Source: a cyanobacterium PCC 7702
GTDB lineage: Bacteria; Cyanobacteriota; Cyanobacteriia; Cyanobacteriales; Nostocaceae
Direction: 5' to 3'
Length of the DNA stretch: 64,000 nucleotides
Assembly: GCA_000332255.1 (NCBI GenBank)
Contig: KB235926.1
Span: 2,226,769-2,290,768, forward strand
The notes beneath the pieces are model-generated. The model was not told the origin of the DNA. It made no database searches and worked only from the letters and a program-made list of their open reading frames with translations. The translations under genes were made by a program, and so were the position numbers. How positions within the stretch are numbered: the first letter of the stretch is position 1; the number at the start of each line of letters is the position of its first letter. This document shows positions 45,591 through 54,596 of the stretch, in pieces.

Positions 45591-45791
45591 TGAGGAGACG
45601 GCAAGGATCTCTGGAATCAATCAGTAACCGTACTGCCTGCTGTCATACTCCTAGCCATCAAGTTCAGCTATTTTCAATAGCCCATCACCCCAATCAAGGT
45701 CACAGTTCTAATTTTCAGCCGACGGACTAGTTTGGTAATTTCTGCACTTCGGCTGAACTAACTCGAACAAAAACTCAACGCAGGTTAATGT

Positions 45792-47435
45792 TCACACCGA
45801 ACAATTTAACTCGCCTGCTTTTTGGGAAAAGCGAATATTCTCTCTGTAGTCTACAGGACAATCGATAACAGCGGGTACATCTTGAGCAAGGGCCTGTTTA
45901 AGAAGAGGAACCAGATCGCTAGCATCTTCGACCCGGTAACCTTTTAAACCCATACTTTCGGCAAATTTAACAAAATCTGGATTGCCAAAATGTACAAAAG
46001 ATGAGTTTCCTCTACCAAATTGATTTTCCTGTTTCCATTCGATCAGACCGTAGCCACCATCGTTGAAGATAAGGGTAACAAAAGCGGTACCGACACGCAA
46101 CGCCGTTTCTAGTTCCTGGCAATTCATCATAAAGCCGCCGTCGCCTGTGGCAGCTACAATTCTGCGTTCAGGATAAACTAGTTTAGCCGCGATCGCCCCG
46201 GGGATGGCAATACCCATTGCGGCAAAGCCGTTGGAAATAATACAAGTATTGGGACTGTAGCAATGATAGTGACGGGCTATCCACATTTTGTGCGCACCCA
46301 CATCAGAAATTACAATATCCTCTGGTCCCATCACCTGTCGCAAGTCATAAATTAATTTTTGGGGTTTGACAGGAAAGCCATCGTCATTGGCATACTGTTC
46401 GTAATCGCTACGAATGTTCGCCCGCAAACTAATGGCGTAAGGATTGGGTTTACCTTGACGGTCTGCGACCTTTAAAATTTCATAAAGAGAATCAGAAATA
46501 TCTCCTACTACTTCCACATTGGGAATATAGCTGCTATCGATCTCTGCTGGAGTAGCAGCGATATGGACAATGGGAATTGTACCACTGGGGTTCCATCTTT
46601 TGGGAGAAAATTCGATCAAATCGTAGCCAATAGCAATTACTAAATCTGTATTGTCAAAGCCACAGGTGATAAAGTCACGTTGCTGCAATCCTACTGCCCA
46701 TAAAGCTAAAGGATGGGTATACGGAATCACACCTTTGCCCATAAAAGTATTGGCAACAGGGATGTTTAACTGAGTAGCAAATTGAGTAACGGCGTCGCTG
46801 GCTTGAGCGCGGATAGCACCATTTCCTACTAAAATAATCGGGTTAACCGCCTGGGAAATCATTGCCGCCGCCGACCTGATACTGGCAAAAGAAGCATAAG
46901 TTTTTTCCACATTATGTTTGTATAAAGGTTTACCTTCCACTGGCATAGCAGCAATGTTTTCTGGCAGATCGATGTGAACCGCACCCGGTTTTTCACTTTG
47001 GGCTAGCTTAAAGGCCTTGCGTACAACTTCAGGCGTAATACTTGGCCGCACAATTTGTTTGTTCCATTTTGTCACCGGAGCAAACATTGCCACTAAATCC
47101 AAGTATTGGTGGGACTCAATGTGCATGCGGTCTGTTCCAACTTGCCCGGTAATTGCCACTAATGGCGCCCGATCTAGGTTAGCATCTGCTACTCCTGTCA
47201 TCAGGTTTGTTGCTCCCGGACCTAGAGTGGAAAGACAAACTCCTGCTTTTCCTGTCAGGCGTCCGTAGACATCGGCCATAAATGCCGCGCCTTGTTCGTG
47301 GCGAGTGGTAATAAATTTAATAGAAGAGTGTTTGAGTGCTTCTAACACGTGAAGGTTTTCTTCGCCAGGAAGTCCGAAAACATATTCCACACCTTCATTT
47401 TCTAAACACTTTACTAAAAGTTCTGCTGTATTCAT
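45792..47435 (-). CDS. 2-oxoglutarate decarboxylase (acetolactate-synthase-like)
   Basis: 547 residues, a thiamine-diphosphate enzyme of the acetolactate synthase family: catalytic Glu in TTRHEQGAAFMADVYGR, ThDP motif GDGGFMMNCQEL...FNDGGYG. By similarity it would be annotated acetolactate synthase, but it follows a succinate-semialdehyde dehydrogenase gene on the same strand, 61 bases away. In Synechococcus PCC 7002 such a pair was shown to convert 2-oxoglutarate to succinic semialdehyde and succinate, closing the TCA cycle without 2-OG dehydrogenase. On that basis 2-oxoglutarate decarboxylase is the better call; biosynthetic IlvB is a separate gene in cyanobacteria. Confidence 0.85.
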   Translation of the reverse strand: MNTAELLVKCLENEGVEYVFGLPGEENLHVLEALKHSSIKFITTRHEQGAAFMADVYGRLTGKAGVCLSTLGPGATNLMTGVADANLDRAPLVAITGQVGTDRMHIESHQYLDLVAMFAPVTKWNKQIVRPSITPEVVRKAFKLAQSEKPGAVHIDLPENIAAMPVEGKPLYKHNVEKTYASFASIRSAAAMISQAVNPIILVGNGAIRAQASDAVTQFATQLNIPVANTFMGKGVIPYTHPLALWAVGLQQRDFITCGFDNTDLVIAIGYDLIEFSPKRWNPSGTIPIVHIAATPAEIDSSYIPNVEVVGDISDSLYEILKVADRQGKPNPYAISLRANIRSDYEQYANDDGFPVKPQKLIYDLRQVMGPEDIVISDVGAHKMWIARHYHCYSPNTCIISNGFAAMGIAIPGAIAAKLVYPERRIVAATGDGGFMMNCQELETALRVGTAFVTLIFNDGGYGLIEWKQENQFGRGNSSFVHFGNPDFVKFAESMGLKGYRVEDASDLVPLLKQALAQDVPAVIDCPVDYRENIRFSQKAGELNCSV

Positions 47436-47496
47436 TTAATAAATTCCTCAGTAGCGAAAATTTTGAGATGGTTAGTAGATAACTAACAATTCCCAA

Positions 47497-48864
47497 TTAC
47501 TTAACCCACACCGTTTTAATATTGACGAATTCGTGTATACCGTGAATGCCTAGTTCTCTACCGTATCCAGAACGTTTGACTCCTCCAAAGGGAATGCGCG
47601 GGTCAGATTTAACCATACCGTTTATAAATACTGCACCGGCTTCGATTTCGTTTATGAAACGCTGTTGTTGTTGAGGATCGTTACTCCAGGCGCTTGCCCC
47701 CAGACCAAAGGGTGTGGCGTTAGCTAGTTTTATAGCTTCGTCTATACCCGGTACGCGGAATAACAACGCCACAGGACCAAAAAATTCTTCTTGCGCAATG
47801 GCACTGCTAGGAGGAAGGTCTGTAATTATTGTTGGGGGATAAAAATTACCTGGACCATCAGCGAAAGCTTTTCCGCCAATTAGAATTTTGCCTCCACAGC
47901 GAACACAAGTTTGCACTTGTTTGTCTAAATCCTGGAGGATTTTGGGAGTAGCCAGCGGACCGATATCGGTGTCTGGTTCCATGGGGTCGCCAACTTTCAG
48001 CGCTTGGAATTTTTCTAACAGTAGTTTTTCAAATTTATCCGCGATCGCTTCTTGAACGATAAAGCGTTTAGCAGCAATACAAGATTGCCCGTTATTGAGC
48101 ATTCGTGCTGTAGTGGCTGTAGCAACTGCTGCTTGTAAATCAGCACTTTCTAGTACGATGAACGGATCGCTACCCCCCAATTCTAGAACAGTTTTTTTGA
48201 TTTGTTTTCCTGCCGCCGCTGCCAAACTTGCGCCTGCTGGTTCGCTTCCAGTTAAAGTAGCGGCTTTGATGCGATCGTCGGCAATTAAGTCTGCAATTTT
48301 CTCTGCGCCTATTAATAATGTTTGAAATACGCCCTTTGGAAAACCAGCTTGATGGAAAATCTCCTCTATTGCCAAAGCAGATTGTGGCACGTTGGAAGCG
48401 TGTTTTAGCAAGGCAACGTTTCCGGCCATTAGTGCGGGTGCGGCAAAGCGAAACACTTGCCAAAAAGGAAAATTCCACGGCATAACTGCAAGAATCGCAC
48501 CTAACGGCTGGTACTTGATAAAGCTTTGGCTTGCATCGGTTTCGACCTTGACATCGCTTAAAAATTGCGCTGCGTGTTCGGCATAGTAGCGACAAACCCA
48601 AGCGCATTTTTCCGCTTCCGCGATCGCGCTTTTGTAAGTTTTGCCCATTTCTAAGGTCATTAACCTAGCAAAGTCTGCTTTTTGTGCCTCTAGGATGTTT
48701 GCTGCTTTTTGCATCCACCTAGCTCTGCTCTCAAAACTTGTTTGACGGTAATGCTCAAAAGCCTGTTGTGCCAAATCGAGTTTAGCTGCTATTTCTTCAT
48801 CTTTGTGCGGCTCAAACGTCTTGAGCACCTCCCCCGTGGCGGGATTGATGGTGGCGATACCCAT
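47497..48864 (-). CDS. NAD(P)+-dependent succinate-semialdehyde dehydrogenase
   Basis: 455 residues, aldehyde dehydrogenase superfamily. Rossmann and catalytic features: PWNFPFWQVFRFAAPALMAGN, TLTGSEPAGASLAAAAGKQIKKTVLELGGSDPF (general-base Glu) and NNGQSCIAAKRFIV (nucleophilic Cys). SSADH-type length and NPATGEVLKTFEPH start. It oxidises succinic semialdehyde to succinate and pairs with the 2-oxoglutarate decarboxylase encoded next. The operon order is SSADH then decarboxylase. It may also serve a GABA shunt. Cofactor preference cannot be read from sequence alone. Confidence 0.92.
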   Translation of the reverse strand: MGIATINPATGEVLKTFEPHKDEEIAAKLDLAQQAFEHYRQTSFESRARWMQKAANILEAQKADFARLMTLEMGKTYKSAIAEAEKCAWVCRYYAEHAAQFLSDVKVETDASQSFIKYQPLGAILAVMPWNFPFWQVFRFAAPALMAGNVALLKHASNVPQSALAIEEIFHQAGFPKGVFQTLLIGAEKIADLIADDRIKAATLTGSEPAGASLAAAAGKQIKKTVLELGGSDPFIVLESADLQAAVATATTARMLNNGQSCIAAKRFIVQEAIADKFEKLLLEKFQALKVGDPMEPDTDIGPLATPKILQDLDKQVQTCVRCGGKILIGGKAFADGPGNFYPPTIITDLPPSSAIAQEEFFGPVALLFRVPGIDEAIKLANATPFGLGASAWSNDPQQQQRFINEIEAGAVFINGMVKSDPRIPFGGVKRSGYGRELGIHGIHEFVNIKTVWVK

Positions 48865-49164
48865 TGCCTAACCTCCCGTTTGAAAATAGCTTGCACTAGC
48901 TTATTGGTAATAACACATTCTTTGCCGAAGCTACCACCCAAATTTTAGACTTTGAAATCGGGCTTATTTTCTAGTTGTTCATTTTTCTCAAAATAAATGC
49001 CACCAAAGATACAAATAAATAAGTAAATATATTGATGGGCAAGGGTTGCCAGTTAGTAGACAGCACAAAAAAGCTACTACCTAACTCGATTGACGTACCC
49101 TATTTAAGGGTAGAATATGAATACGAATTCTACTTGCAAATACCTACTAACTATCCACCAAAAA
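48865..49164. other. Gap upstream of the SSADH gene
   Basis: Holds the promoter of the SSADH/2-OGDC operon and the 3' end of the adenylate cyclase gene. No repeat, hairpin with T tract, or small gene was seen. Confidence 0.5.
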
Positions 49165-50778
49165 TTAATGACGTAATTTAGTTTGATAAACCTTTACTAA
49201 TCTATCAATTCCTTTAAAACGATAATCTCCCATTTCCTGGAAATAGGATGGTCGGGATAGCATTTTATAAGTAGCTTCGCTAATAACACACTCACCAGGA
49301 GGACAAACTGCTTCCATGCGAGCTGCCAAGTTTATTGTGGCACCCAAAGCAGTGTAATCTACCCTTTGCGAACAGCCCATATCTCCAACAACAGCTTTAC
49401 CACTATTAATTGCTATGCGCAATTGCAGTGGCTCTTGCCAAAAGTTACTGGCGTTGAGGGATTCTAGGCGAGTAAGCATGCGCAAAGCAACAGCAACGGC
49501 GCGCTCGGCGTGATCTGGTTGTGGTTCGGGAGCCCCAAAAATAGTCATGATGCAATCGCCGATATATTTATCTAAAGTGCCACCAAAGGCAAACACCTCT
49601 TGCAGCATCTCCTCAAACAAGTTATTCAGCAACTCAGCAATTTCACTAGCTGTGAAACGTTCGGACATAGCAGTAAAACCGACAATATCCGCAAACAAAA
49701 TGCTGATTTCGCTTTCCCGGGGTGGTAGGCGACCGTCGGGTAGTGCTCCCACAGCTATCAACTGCTGTACCACTGCTGGAGAATGATAGCGTTCTAATCT
49801 GTGGCGAATTACCTCTTCAGTTTTGAGTTTTTCTGCCAACAGCCAACGTTGTACGCTAGAAGCAACAATATTTGCCAACGCTGAAAAAAAGCTCAATTCT
49901 TCTTCACCTTCTTTTGCCCAATGGTAAGAAGATAGATGGGCATCAGCGTAAAGTACGCCAACTACTTTATTTTCATCCCATAAGGGTACTGCCATCGCAC
50001 TGCGAATGCCTTTGACCAAAATACTTTGTTCTCCAGCAAAACGTTCGTCGTACAATGCATCAGCAATTTGAATGGCCACTTGCTCGTCAAATACCTTTTG
50101 ACAAATACTGCGGCTAATCCAACTACCGTCATTTGGTAGGTATTCCTGTTGGTCGGTATTTCTGGTAGCACAATTGAGCAATTCTAATTTACCACCGCCC
50201 TTGACATCAATTAACAATGCTAAACGATCAATACTGCTTAGGTAGCGAAAGACAACTTTCTGTACCTGGGAAAAGATTTCTTCTATGGATGCAGCAGCAC
50301 AAAGGTTTTTGGCTATATCTACTAAGTCTTTGAGGCGAGCTATGCTTTTGTCTTTGTTGTTGATGTCGCCGTTATGGCTATCAGCTTGTATCCATTGCTC
50401 TTGCAGCTGCTTGACATTGTGAAAAATTGTTCTTTGTTCTCCTGCTGCGTCAATTGCTTTGGGTGTCTCTGTTTGCACAGGTTCTCCCAACAGTACTAAA
50501 ACACTTACATCGCCCAACCAAATTGTGTCTCCGTGGCGAATCTGTTGGGGTGAAATGACTACGCGATCGTTTAACTGCGTGCCATTTTTGCTACCCATAT
50601 CCTCAATAGTCCACACCCCAGCAGCAGTTTTTACCAAGCGAGCATGCCAACGGGAAACTCCTACATAGGGTAAGCATAAATCACACTCTGGTAAACGACC
50701 AATAGTAAATACATCTTGGTTAACGGTGACTGTTCTTTCAGTATTTCCCTGTTGTAGGCGTAGTCTGAGTTCTGTCAT
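49165..50778 (-). CDS. FHA-GAF class III adenylate cyclase
   Basis: 537 residues from the ATG at 50778 (MTELRLRLQQGN); the upstream start at 50829 only adds 17 residues before the FHA domain. Order: forkhead-associated domain (about 1-100, VGVSRWHARL and SKNGTQLND), GAF domain (about 160-315), cyclase catalytic domain (about 350-535). The first metal Asp is in SILFADIVGFTAM, the substrate Lys in TLDKYIGDCIM and the transition-state pair in ATINLAARM. The residue that reads Asp in mammalian cyclases is Thr (DYTALGATIN), the class IIIb pattern linked to bicarbonate-responsive adenylate cyclases. It makes cAMP, probably gated by GAF ligand and phosphoprotein contact. Confidence 0.92.
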   Translation of the reverse strand: MTELRLRLQQGNTERTVTVNQDVFTIGRLPECDLCLPYVGVSRWHARLVKTAAGVWTIEDMGSKNGTQLNDRVVISPQQIRHGDTIWLGDVSVLVLLGEPVQTETPKAIDAAGEQRTIFHNVKQLQEQWIQADSHNGDINNKDKSIARLKDLVDIAKNLCAAASIEEIFSQVQKVVFRYLSSIDRLALLIDVKGGGKLELLNCATRNTDQQEYLPNDGSWISRSICQKVFDEQVAIQIADALYDERFAGEQSILVKGIRSAMAVPLWDENKVVGVLYADAHLSSYHWAKEGEEELSFFSALANIVASSVQRWLLAEKLKTEEVIRHRLERYHSPAVVQQLIAVGALPDGRLPPRESEISILFADIVGFTAMSERFTASEIAELLNNLFEEMLQEVFAFGGTLDKYIGDCIMTIFGAPEPQPDHAERAVAVALRMLTRLESLNASNFWQEPLQLRIAINSGKAVVGDMGCSQRVDYTALGATINLAARMEAVCPPGECVISEATYKMLSRPSYFQEMGDYRFKGIDRLVKVYQTKLRH

Positions 50779-51289
50779 GGTCGCGATCGCTTTACCCTGA
50801 AATTGGAGAAGCAACAATTTCTGATGCAAACAACGAGTCTGAGTTTAACGTTCTTTCTTTATGGCACTCTCTTAGTCATTCCGACAACTAGGACTGTTAT
50901 ACAAAACATGTTTTTCTCTTCCCGGTTTATATCGTATCAAAACATACGTTTCCCAATGCCTTCATTCCAGTCATCTTCTGTATTAACGATTATTTGGTAT
51001 CAGCTTTGTAACTATATAGCTACAGTCTAGCTCCTGGTGCCAGTGTAAGAATATTTTCCACTCATCTACTAGATTTTATTGGCTTTTTAGTATAATCAAT
51101 AACTTTCAGCAGGTAAATCTTATCTTCTTTATCAAAAATTAACAATTTATTTAAATTTTCTAAACCCTATTTATCTATTCATAAAAAATACTAGAAAAAG
51201 TGTTCGTATTCGACTTAATTCACCACCTACTGATAGTACTCAATTCTGTAGCATTGGTTTCCTAATTACAGGAAGAATAAGCAGTTATT
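50779..51289. other. Divergent AT-rich gap between the cyclase and VanZ-LamG genes
   Basis: About 510 bases. A plus-strand frame of 75 codons at 50803-51030 runs through the cyclase promoter region and has no recognisable composition or motif. No clear operator was found. Confidence 0.5.
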
Positions 51290-52825
51290 ATGAAGAGACA
51301 AAAATTATTTAAAATTCCTAATTACTCTGACTTCCAAAATAATTGGATTCTCTGTCTTGTCAGCATTTTAGTAATTTTAATAGCAACAATTTATCCATTT
51401 AAATTTGTACTACCAGAAGATTTTTCTCTTCAATATATTGCTTATCGTTTTCATAACCACAGTACTTTGCAAGACAAGGTAGAAAATATTTTACTATTTA
51501 TGCCTTTAGGTTTTTTTGGTTCTGGTCTGCTACAAAAAATAAGAATAAATTTTCTGGCAGAAATTTTCACAGTTGTATTTGGAAGTGCAGGATTATCAGC
51601 AATAGTTGAGCTTTTACAAGTTTTTTTGCCTAGCAGAACACCCACTCCTGATGATATCATTCATAATACTATTGGCGGTTTTGCTGGTTGGTTATTTTTT
51701 AATTGGTTGATTTCCAAAAAATTTGCACACAGATTAGCGTACTTGACCGACATTAAAAAAAATCAATTGTGGAACAGTATACCAGTATTTGTTCTGGGCT
51801 ATATTTTCTTAACTTTTTTAATTATTACCTTTTGGGAAAGTACAACGAATTTGAACAATTGGAATCCCAACTACCCTTTATTAATTGGTAATGAATTAAC
51901 CGAAAATAGAGCTTGGCAAGGTTATATTTCAGAAGTTGTGATTGTCGATAAAGCTATTGATAGCTCTGAAATCAATCAGGCACTAACTAATAAAAATTAT
52001 TTTCACACCAGAAAAGATTCTCTCCTCGCCTACTATCAATTAGAAGGTCAATATAACTATAAAGATAAAACTGGAAGCATGCCAAAATTAGTGTGGAGCA
52101 ATCAACCTTCACATTTTCAAGAAGGACGGGGAGCTTTAGTCAATTCCAACAATTGGCTGAAAACGGCAACTCCTGTTTATCAATTGAATAAAAGGATATC
52201 TAAAACTTCTGAATTTACCGTTAGTACTATTGTAGCTACTACAGATATAGCTCAAACTGGTCCTGCTCGTATTATCTCAATTTCTCATGATAACCTGCGT
52301 CGTAACTTTACTTTAGGACAGGAAGGAACAACTTTAAATATACGAGTAAGAACACCAGCTACTGGGACAAACGGAAGTGATATACAGATGAATATTCCCA
52401 ACATTTTTACAGACACTAAACCGCACCACATCATTCTTACTTATTCCCGAGCCAACCTTCAGGTGTATGTAGACAATTTTCAAAATTATTACTCATTAAA
52501 TTTACTGCAATTAATGCCTATACAGCATAAGTTGTTTTATTATGTGTTAACTTTTATTCCTTTAGGAATGTACTTAACACTTCTGAGTCTTTTAGTTAAG
52601 AAAAAGCAAATTATCCACCAATGCTTGATAGTCTTTGGTATATTTTTACCTTCTTTGATACTAGAAGCTAGTTTGATGAGCAAAAGCGGTAAGACAATCA
52701 GCTGGAAAAATATATTAATCGGTATATTATTTACGGCTGGAACTGTAATTATACTGAGGATAAGAGCCGCAGCTTTATTGAAAAAAGTAAGTACGAAACT
52801 CGTGCAAAGCTATCCCACTTACTGA
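51290..52825 (+). CDS. VanZ-family membrane protein with LamG-like domain
   Basis: 511 residues. The N-terminal part (about 18-150) is VanZ-like: a first helix, then VENILLFMPLGFFGSGLLQK, AIVELLQVFLPSRTPTPDDIIHNTIGGFAGWLFF. A large extracytoplasmic insert (about 180-400) reads as a concanavalin/LamG-like beta-sandwich (LLAYYQLEGQYNYKDKTGSM, FTVSTIVATTD, HHIILTYSRANLQVYVDNFQ). Two to three more helices close the protein (about 410-500). VanZ gives teicoplanin resistance in enterococci; the role of fused VanZ-LamG proteins is unknown, but a carbohydrate- or lipid-binding surface outside the membrane is likely. It is a single gene ending in a terminator. Confidence 0.85.
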   Translation: MKRQKLFKIPNYSDFQNNWILCLVSILVILIATIYPFKFVLPEDFSLQYIAYRFHNHSTLQDKVENILLFMPLGFFGSGLLQKIRINFLAEIFTVVFGSAGLSAIVELLQVFLPSRTPTPDDIIHNTIGGFAGWLFFNWLISKKFAHRLAYLTDIKKNQLWNSIPVFVLGYIFLTFLIITFWESTTNLNNWNPNYPLLIGNELTENRAWQGYISEVVIVDKAIDSSEINQALTNKNYFHTRKDSLLAYYQLEGQYNYKDKTGSMPKLVWSNQPSHFQEGRGALVNSNNWLKTATPVYQLNKRISKTSEFTVSTIVATTDIAQTGPARIISISHDNLRRNFTLGQEGTTLNIRVRTPATGTNGSDIQMNIPNIFTDTKPHHIILTYSRANLQVYVDNFQNYYSLNLLQLMPIQHKLFYYVLTFIPLGMYLTLLSLLVKKKQIIHQCLIVFGIFLPSLILEASLMSKSGKTISWKNILIGILFTAGTVIILRIRAAALLKKVSTKLVQSYPTY

Positions 52826-52880
52826 GTTTGCTAAACTTTTTCTCACTCAGAAGTCGAAAAGGAAAAAGCAAAAGGAATGG

Positions 52881-52907
52881 GATGGGAATAAAAACCCATC
52901 TCTTTAC
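52881..52907 (+). terminator. Terminator of the VanZ-LamG gene
   Basis: GATGGG (52881-52886) pairs with CCCATC (52895-52900) around an A-rich loop, followed by TCTTT. It lies 56 bases past the stop. Confidence 0.6.
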
Positions 52908-52958
52908 CCCTTGTTTTTTTGCTTAACTTTTGTGATGAGCAATTTTACTATTTTTTAA

Positions 52959-52992
52959 TAGTATACTAAAATCTAATTAGATAACCATCTAA
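52959..52992 (+). promoter_or_regulatory. Two palindromes before the excisionase-like gene
   Basis: TAGTATACTA (52959-52968) is a perfect 10-bp palindrome and TTAGAT-AACC-ATCTAA (52977-52992) is a 6-bp inverted repeat just before the start codon. ATCTAAT also occurs twice, 16 bases apart. The first overlaps a TATACT -10-like box. Such an arrangement suits autoregulation by the small DNA-binding protein encoded next (inference). Confidence 0.45.
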
Positions 52993-52997
52993 TCTTA

Positions 52998-53282
52998 ATG
53001 CCAAAAACACATCAAAGCATGTTCAAGCAAGGTCTTCCACCAGTAAAACCAACAAAGCGCTTGCATGTAGGATCCAAAAAACAAAGGTATTCGCACAACA
53101 GACACGGTGTTCCGCTTGTAGAAGCTGCTAGACGCTTGTGCATCGATCAAAGCAATCTATTTATGGCTTTGCAAAAAGGGCAGATACCGATGATCAAAAG
53201 GGATGGACGAACTTTAGTCAGTGATGGAGCTTTAAGGGAATATCAAGCGAGAAGAAATCTCAAAATCATTTATCGCTATTGA
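52998..53282 (+). CDS. Small excisionase/MerR-like DNA-binding protein
   Basis: 94 residues. A basic N-terminus (MPKTHQSMFKQGLPPVKPTKRLHVGSKKQRYSHNRHG) is followed by a helix-turn-helix of the excisionase type: VPLVEAARRLCIDQSNLFMALQKGQIPMIKRDGRTLVSDGALREYQARR (about 39-88), where the pattern of a helix pair, then a wing with ...KRDGRTLVS, is typical. No phage or integrase genes are seen nearby, so I read it as a stray regulatory gene or mobile-element remnant. Its start ATG follows a palindromic stretch. It is read away from the ylqF gene's 3' end. Confidence 0.6.
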   Translation: MPKTHQSMFKQGLPPVKPTKRLHVGSKKQRYSHNRHGVPLVEAARRLCIDQSNLFMALQKGQIPMIKRDGRTLVSDGALREYQARRNLKIIYRY

Positions 53283-53374
53283 AAACGAAAGATAACTGGT
53301 TTGATTTCTCAAGTAAGCTGAATAAAAAGGACAGCGATCGCGCGGGTTTGGGACTCGCTTTGAAAAAACCCTGC

Positions 53375-54259
53375 TTACCCTACAGGAGGTAATTCTAAGG
53401 GAATAGCACCTAATAAACCTTTGCGAAAATCTTGTAGCAGTCGACTTGCAGTCCGCTCTAAATTGCCTTGAAAGTGAGATTGTGCTAAAGCATGCAAGTA
53501 TGACTCACCCGTTTGAGAGGTGGGGTCTAGTTTGTAGCGCGATCGCAAGGGATGCTCTAAGAAAAGATCGCTACTGCGAGAGTAAATTTGATTCACTATA
53601 TCTACAAAAGCTGCTGCTACTTGTTGTTTGTCGTAAGCTGCTTCGCCTATATCGTCACATATAGCTAACTTTAAAGCATCTTCTTGGTTTTCTAACTTAG
53701 CAGGAATTATACCCGGAGTATCAAGCAACTCTATGTCTTGGGAAATTCGCACCCAGCGCAATTGGCGAGTTACCCCAGCACGAGCAGCACTTTCCACTAC
53801 TCGCTGTCCCAGTAAACGATTGATTAAAGCTGACTTACCAACGTTAGGGAAACCAATGACTACAGCGCGAACTGCTCTAGGTAACATACCGCGACTTTTT
53901 CGCCGTTGGTTAATCGCTAATCCTGCAGCTTGTGCAGCTTTTGATACCGCTGCTACTCCTTGGCCTTGCTGAGCATTGGTAAAATACGGTTCTTCACCTT
54001 GGCTTTTAAACCATTCGGTCCACAGTTGTCTGACTCGGGGAGAAATCATGTCCCAGCGATTTAAGATTAATAGCCGTGTTTTGCTTCCTATCCACTTGTG
54101 TAACTGAGGATGACACGTAACTATAGGGATGCGAGCATCTCTGACTTCCAGCACCACATCTACTAGTTTCAGCTGTTCTTTGAGGTTCCTTTCAGCTTTG
54201 GCAATATGACCCGGATACCACTGTATGACATTTAACTTGTAGTTCGCGTTGATACTCAT
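53375..54259 (-). CDS. ylqF: Ribosome biogenesis GTPase YlqF (RbgA)
   Basis: Circularly permuted GTPase that assists late assembly of the 50S ribosomal subunit. It is 294 residues. The G motifs are in permuted order: LLILNRWDM (G4 type, where NKxD is expected, here NRWD), then GFPNVGKSALINRLLGQ (Walker A) and LDTPGIIP (G3, DxPG). YPGHIAKAERNLKEQLKLVDVV is the family's N-terminal start, which supports the ATG at 54259. The C-terminal alpha-helical domain is present (LLQDFRKGLLGAIPLELPP). Nothing unusual. Confidence 0.95.
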   Translation of the reverse strand: MSINANYKLNVIQWYPGHIAKAERNLKEQLKLVDVVLEVRDARIPIVTCHPQLHKWIGSKTRLLILNRWDMISPRVRQLWTEWFKSQGEEPYFTNAQQGQGVAAVSKAAQAAGLAINQRRKSRGMLPRAVRAVVIGFPNVGKSALINRLLGQRVVESAARAGVTRQLRWVRISQDIELLDTPGIIPAKLENQEDALKLAICDDIGEAAYDKQQVAAAFVDIVNQIYSRSSDLFLEHPLRSRYKLDPTSQTGESYLHALAQSHFQGNLERTASRLLQDFRKGLLGAIPLELPPVG

Positions 54260-54534
54260 TTTTCATTGTCTCAATAAGTAGTTGCAGCTTAGTTCTGAAA
54301 AGGAAACAAAAAGATATATCTTCTCTAGCTTTAAAGATTTTACCCTCTGGCTTTTTCAAAATCATTTCATCCTGCGCAATCGAGACTGAGCTGCAATTTT
54401 ATAAAGTCAATTGCATTTTTTGGTACGTTGGCGAACAACACTGCAATCTCAGCAAGCAATATTAAGCGTTTGCGAAGCCTGCTGAATAGCATATCGCCCA
54501 CTTCTTTTCCAGAAGTAGATTTTTTCTGCTGGTT

Positions 54535-54596
54535 GTTTGAAGTACTAAAGTACTGATTGCGAACAGTTTGAAGTGCTAAAGTACTGGCTGCGAACA
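54535..54596. repeat. 31-bp tandem duplication at the 3' end of fadE
   Basis: Units 54535-54565 and 54566-54596 (plus strand GTTTGAAGTACTAAAGTACTG..., 31 bases) are 90% identical and directly adjacent. They cover the last codons and stop of fadE. A 31-base duplication shifts the frame, so the C-terminus ends RSQYFSTSNCSQSVL, with the first unit carrying the stop. It appears recent. Confidence 0.8.

Larger units (their letters stand above)
45331..45791. other. Gap containing a candidate small RNA
   Basis: Lies between the DALR gene and the end of the oppositely oriented 2-OGDC gene. It holds the promoter and hairpin entries at 45482-45510 and 45516-45590. No protein gene is credible here. Confidence 0.5.

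Noticed and set aside
50803-51030. 75-codon plus-strand frame in the cyclase promoter region
   Set aside because: No homologue or motif recognised. It runs through the divergent promoter region and looks like chance.
54511-54530. Hairpin ACTTCT...AGAAGT followed by a T run on the plus strand downstream of fadE
   Set aside because: Its T tract faces the plus strand and no plus-strand gene lies close upstream. It cannot terminate fadE as drawn, so it was not listed as a terminator.
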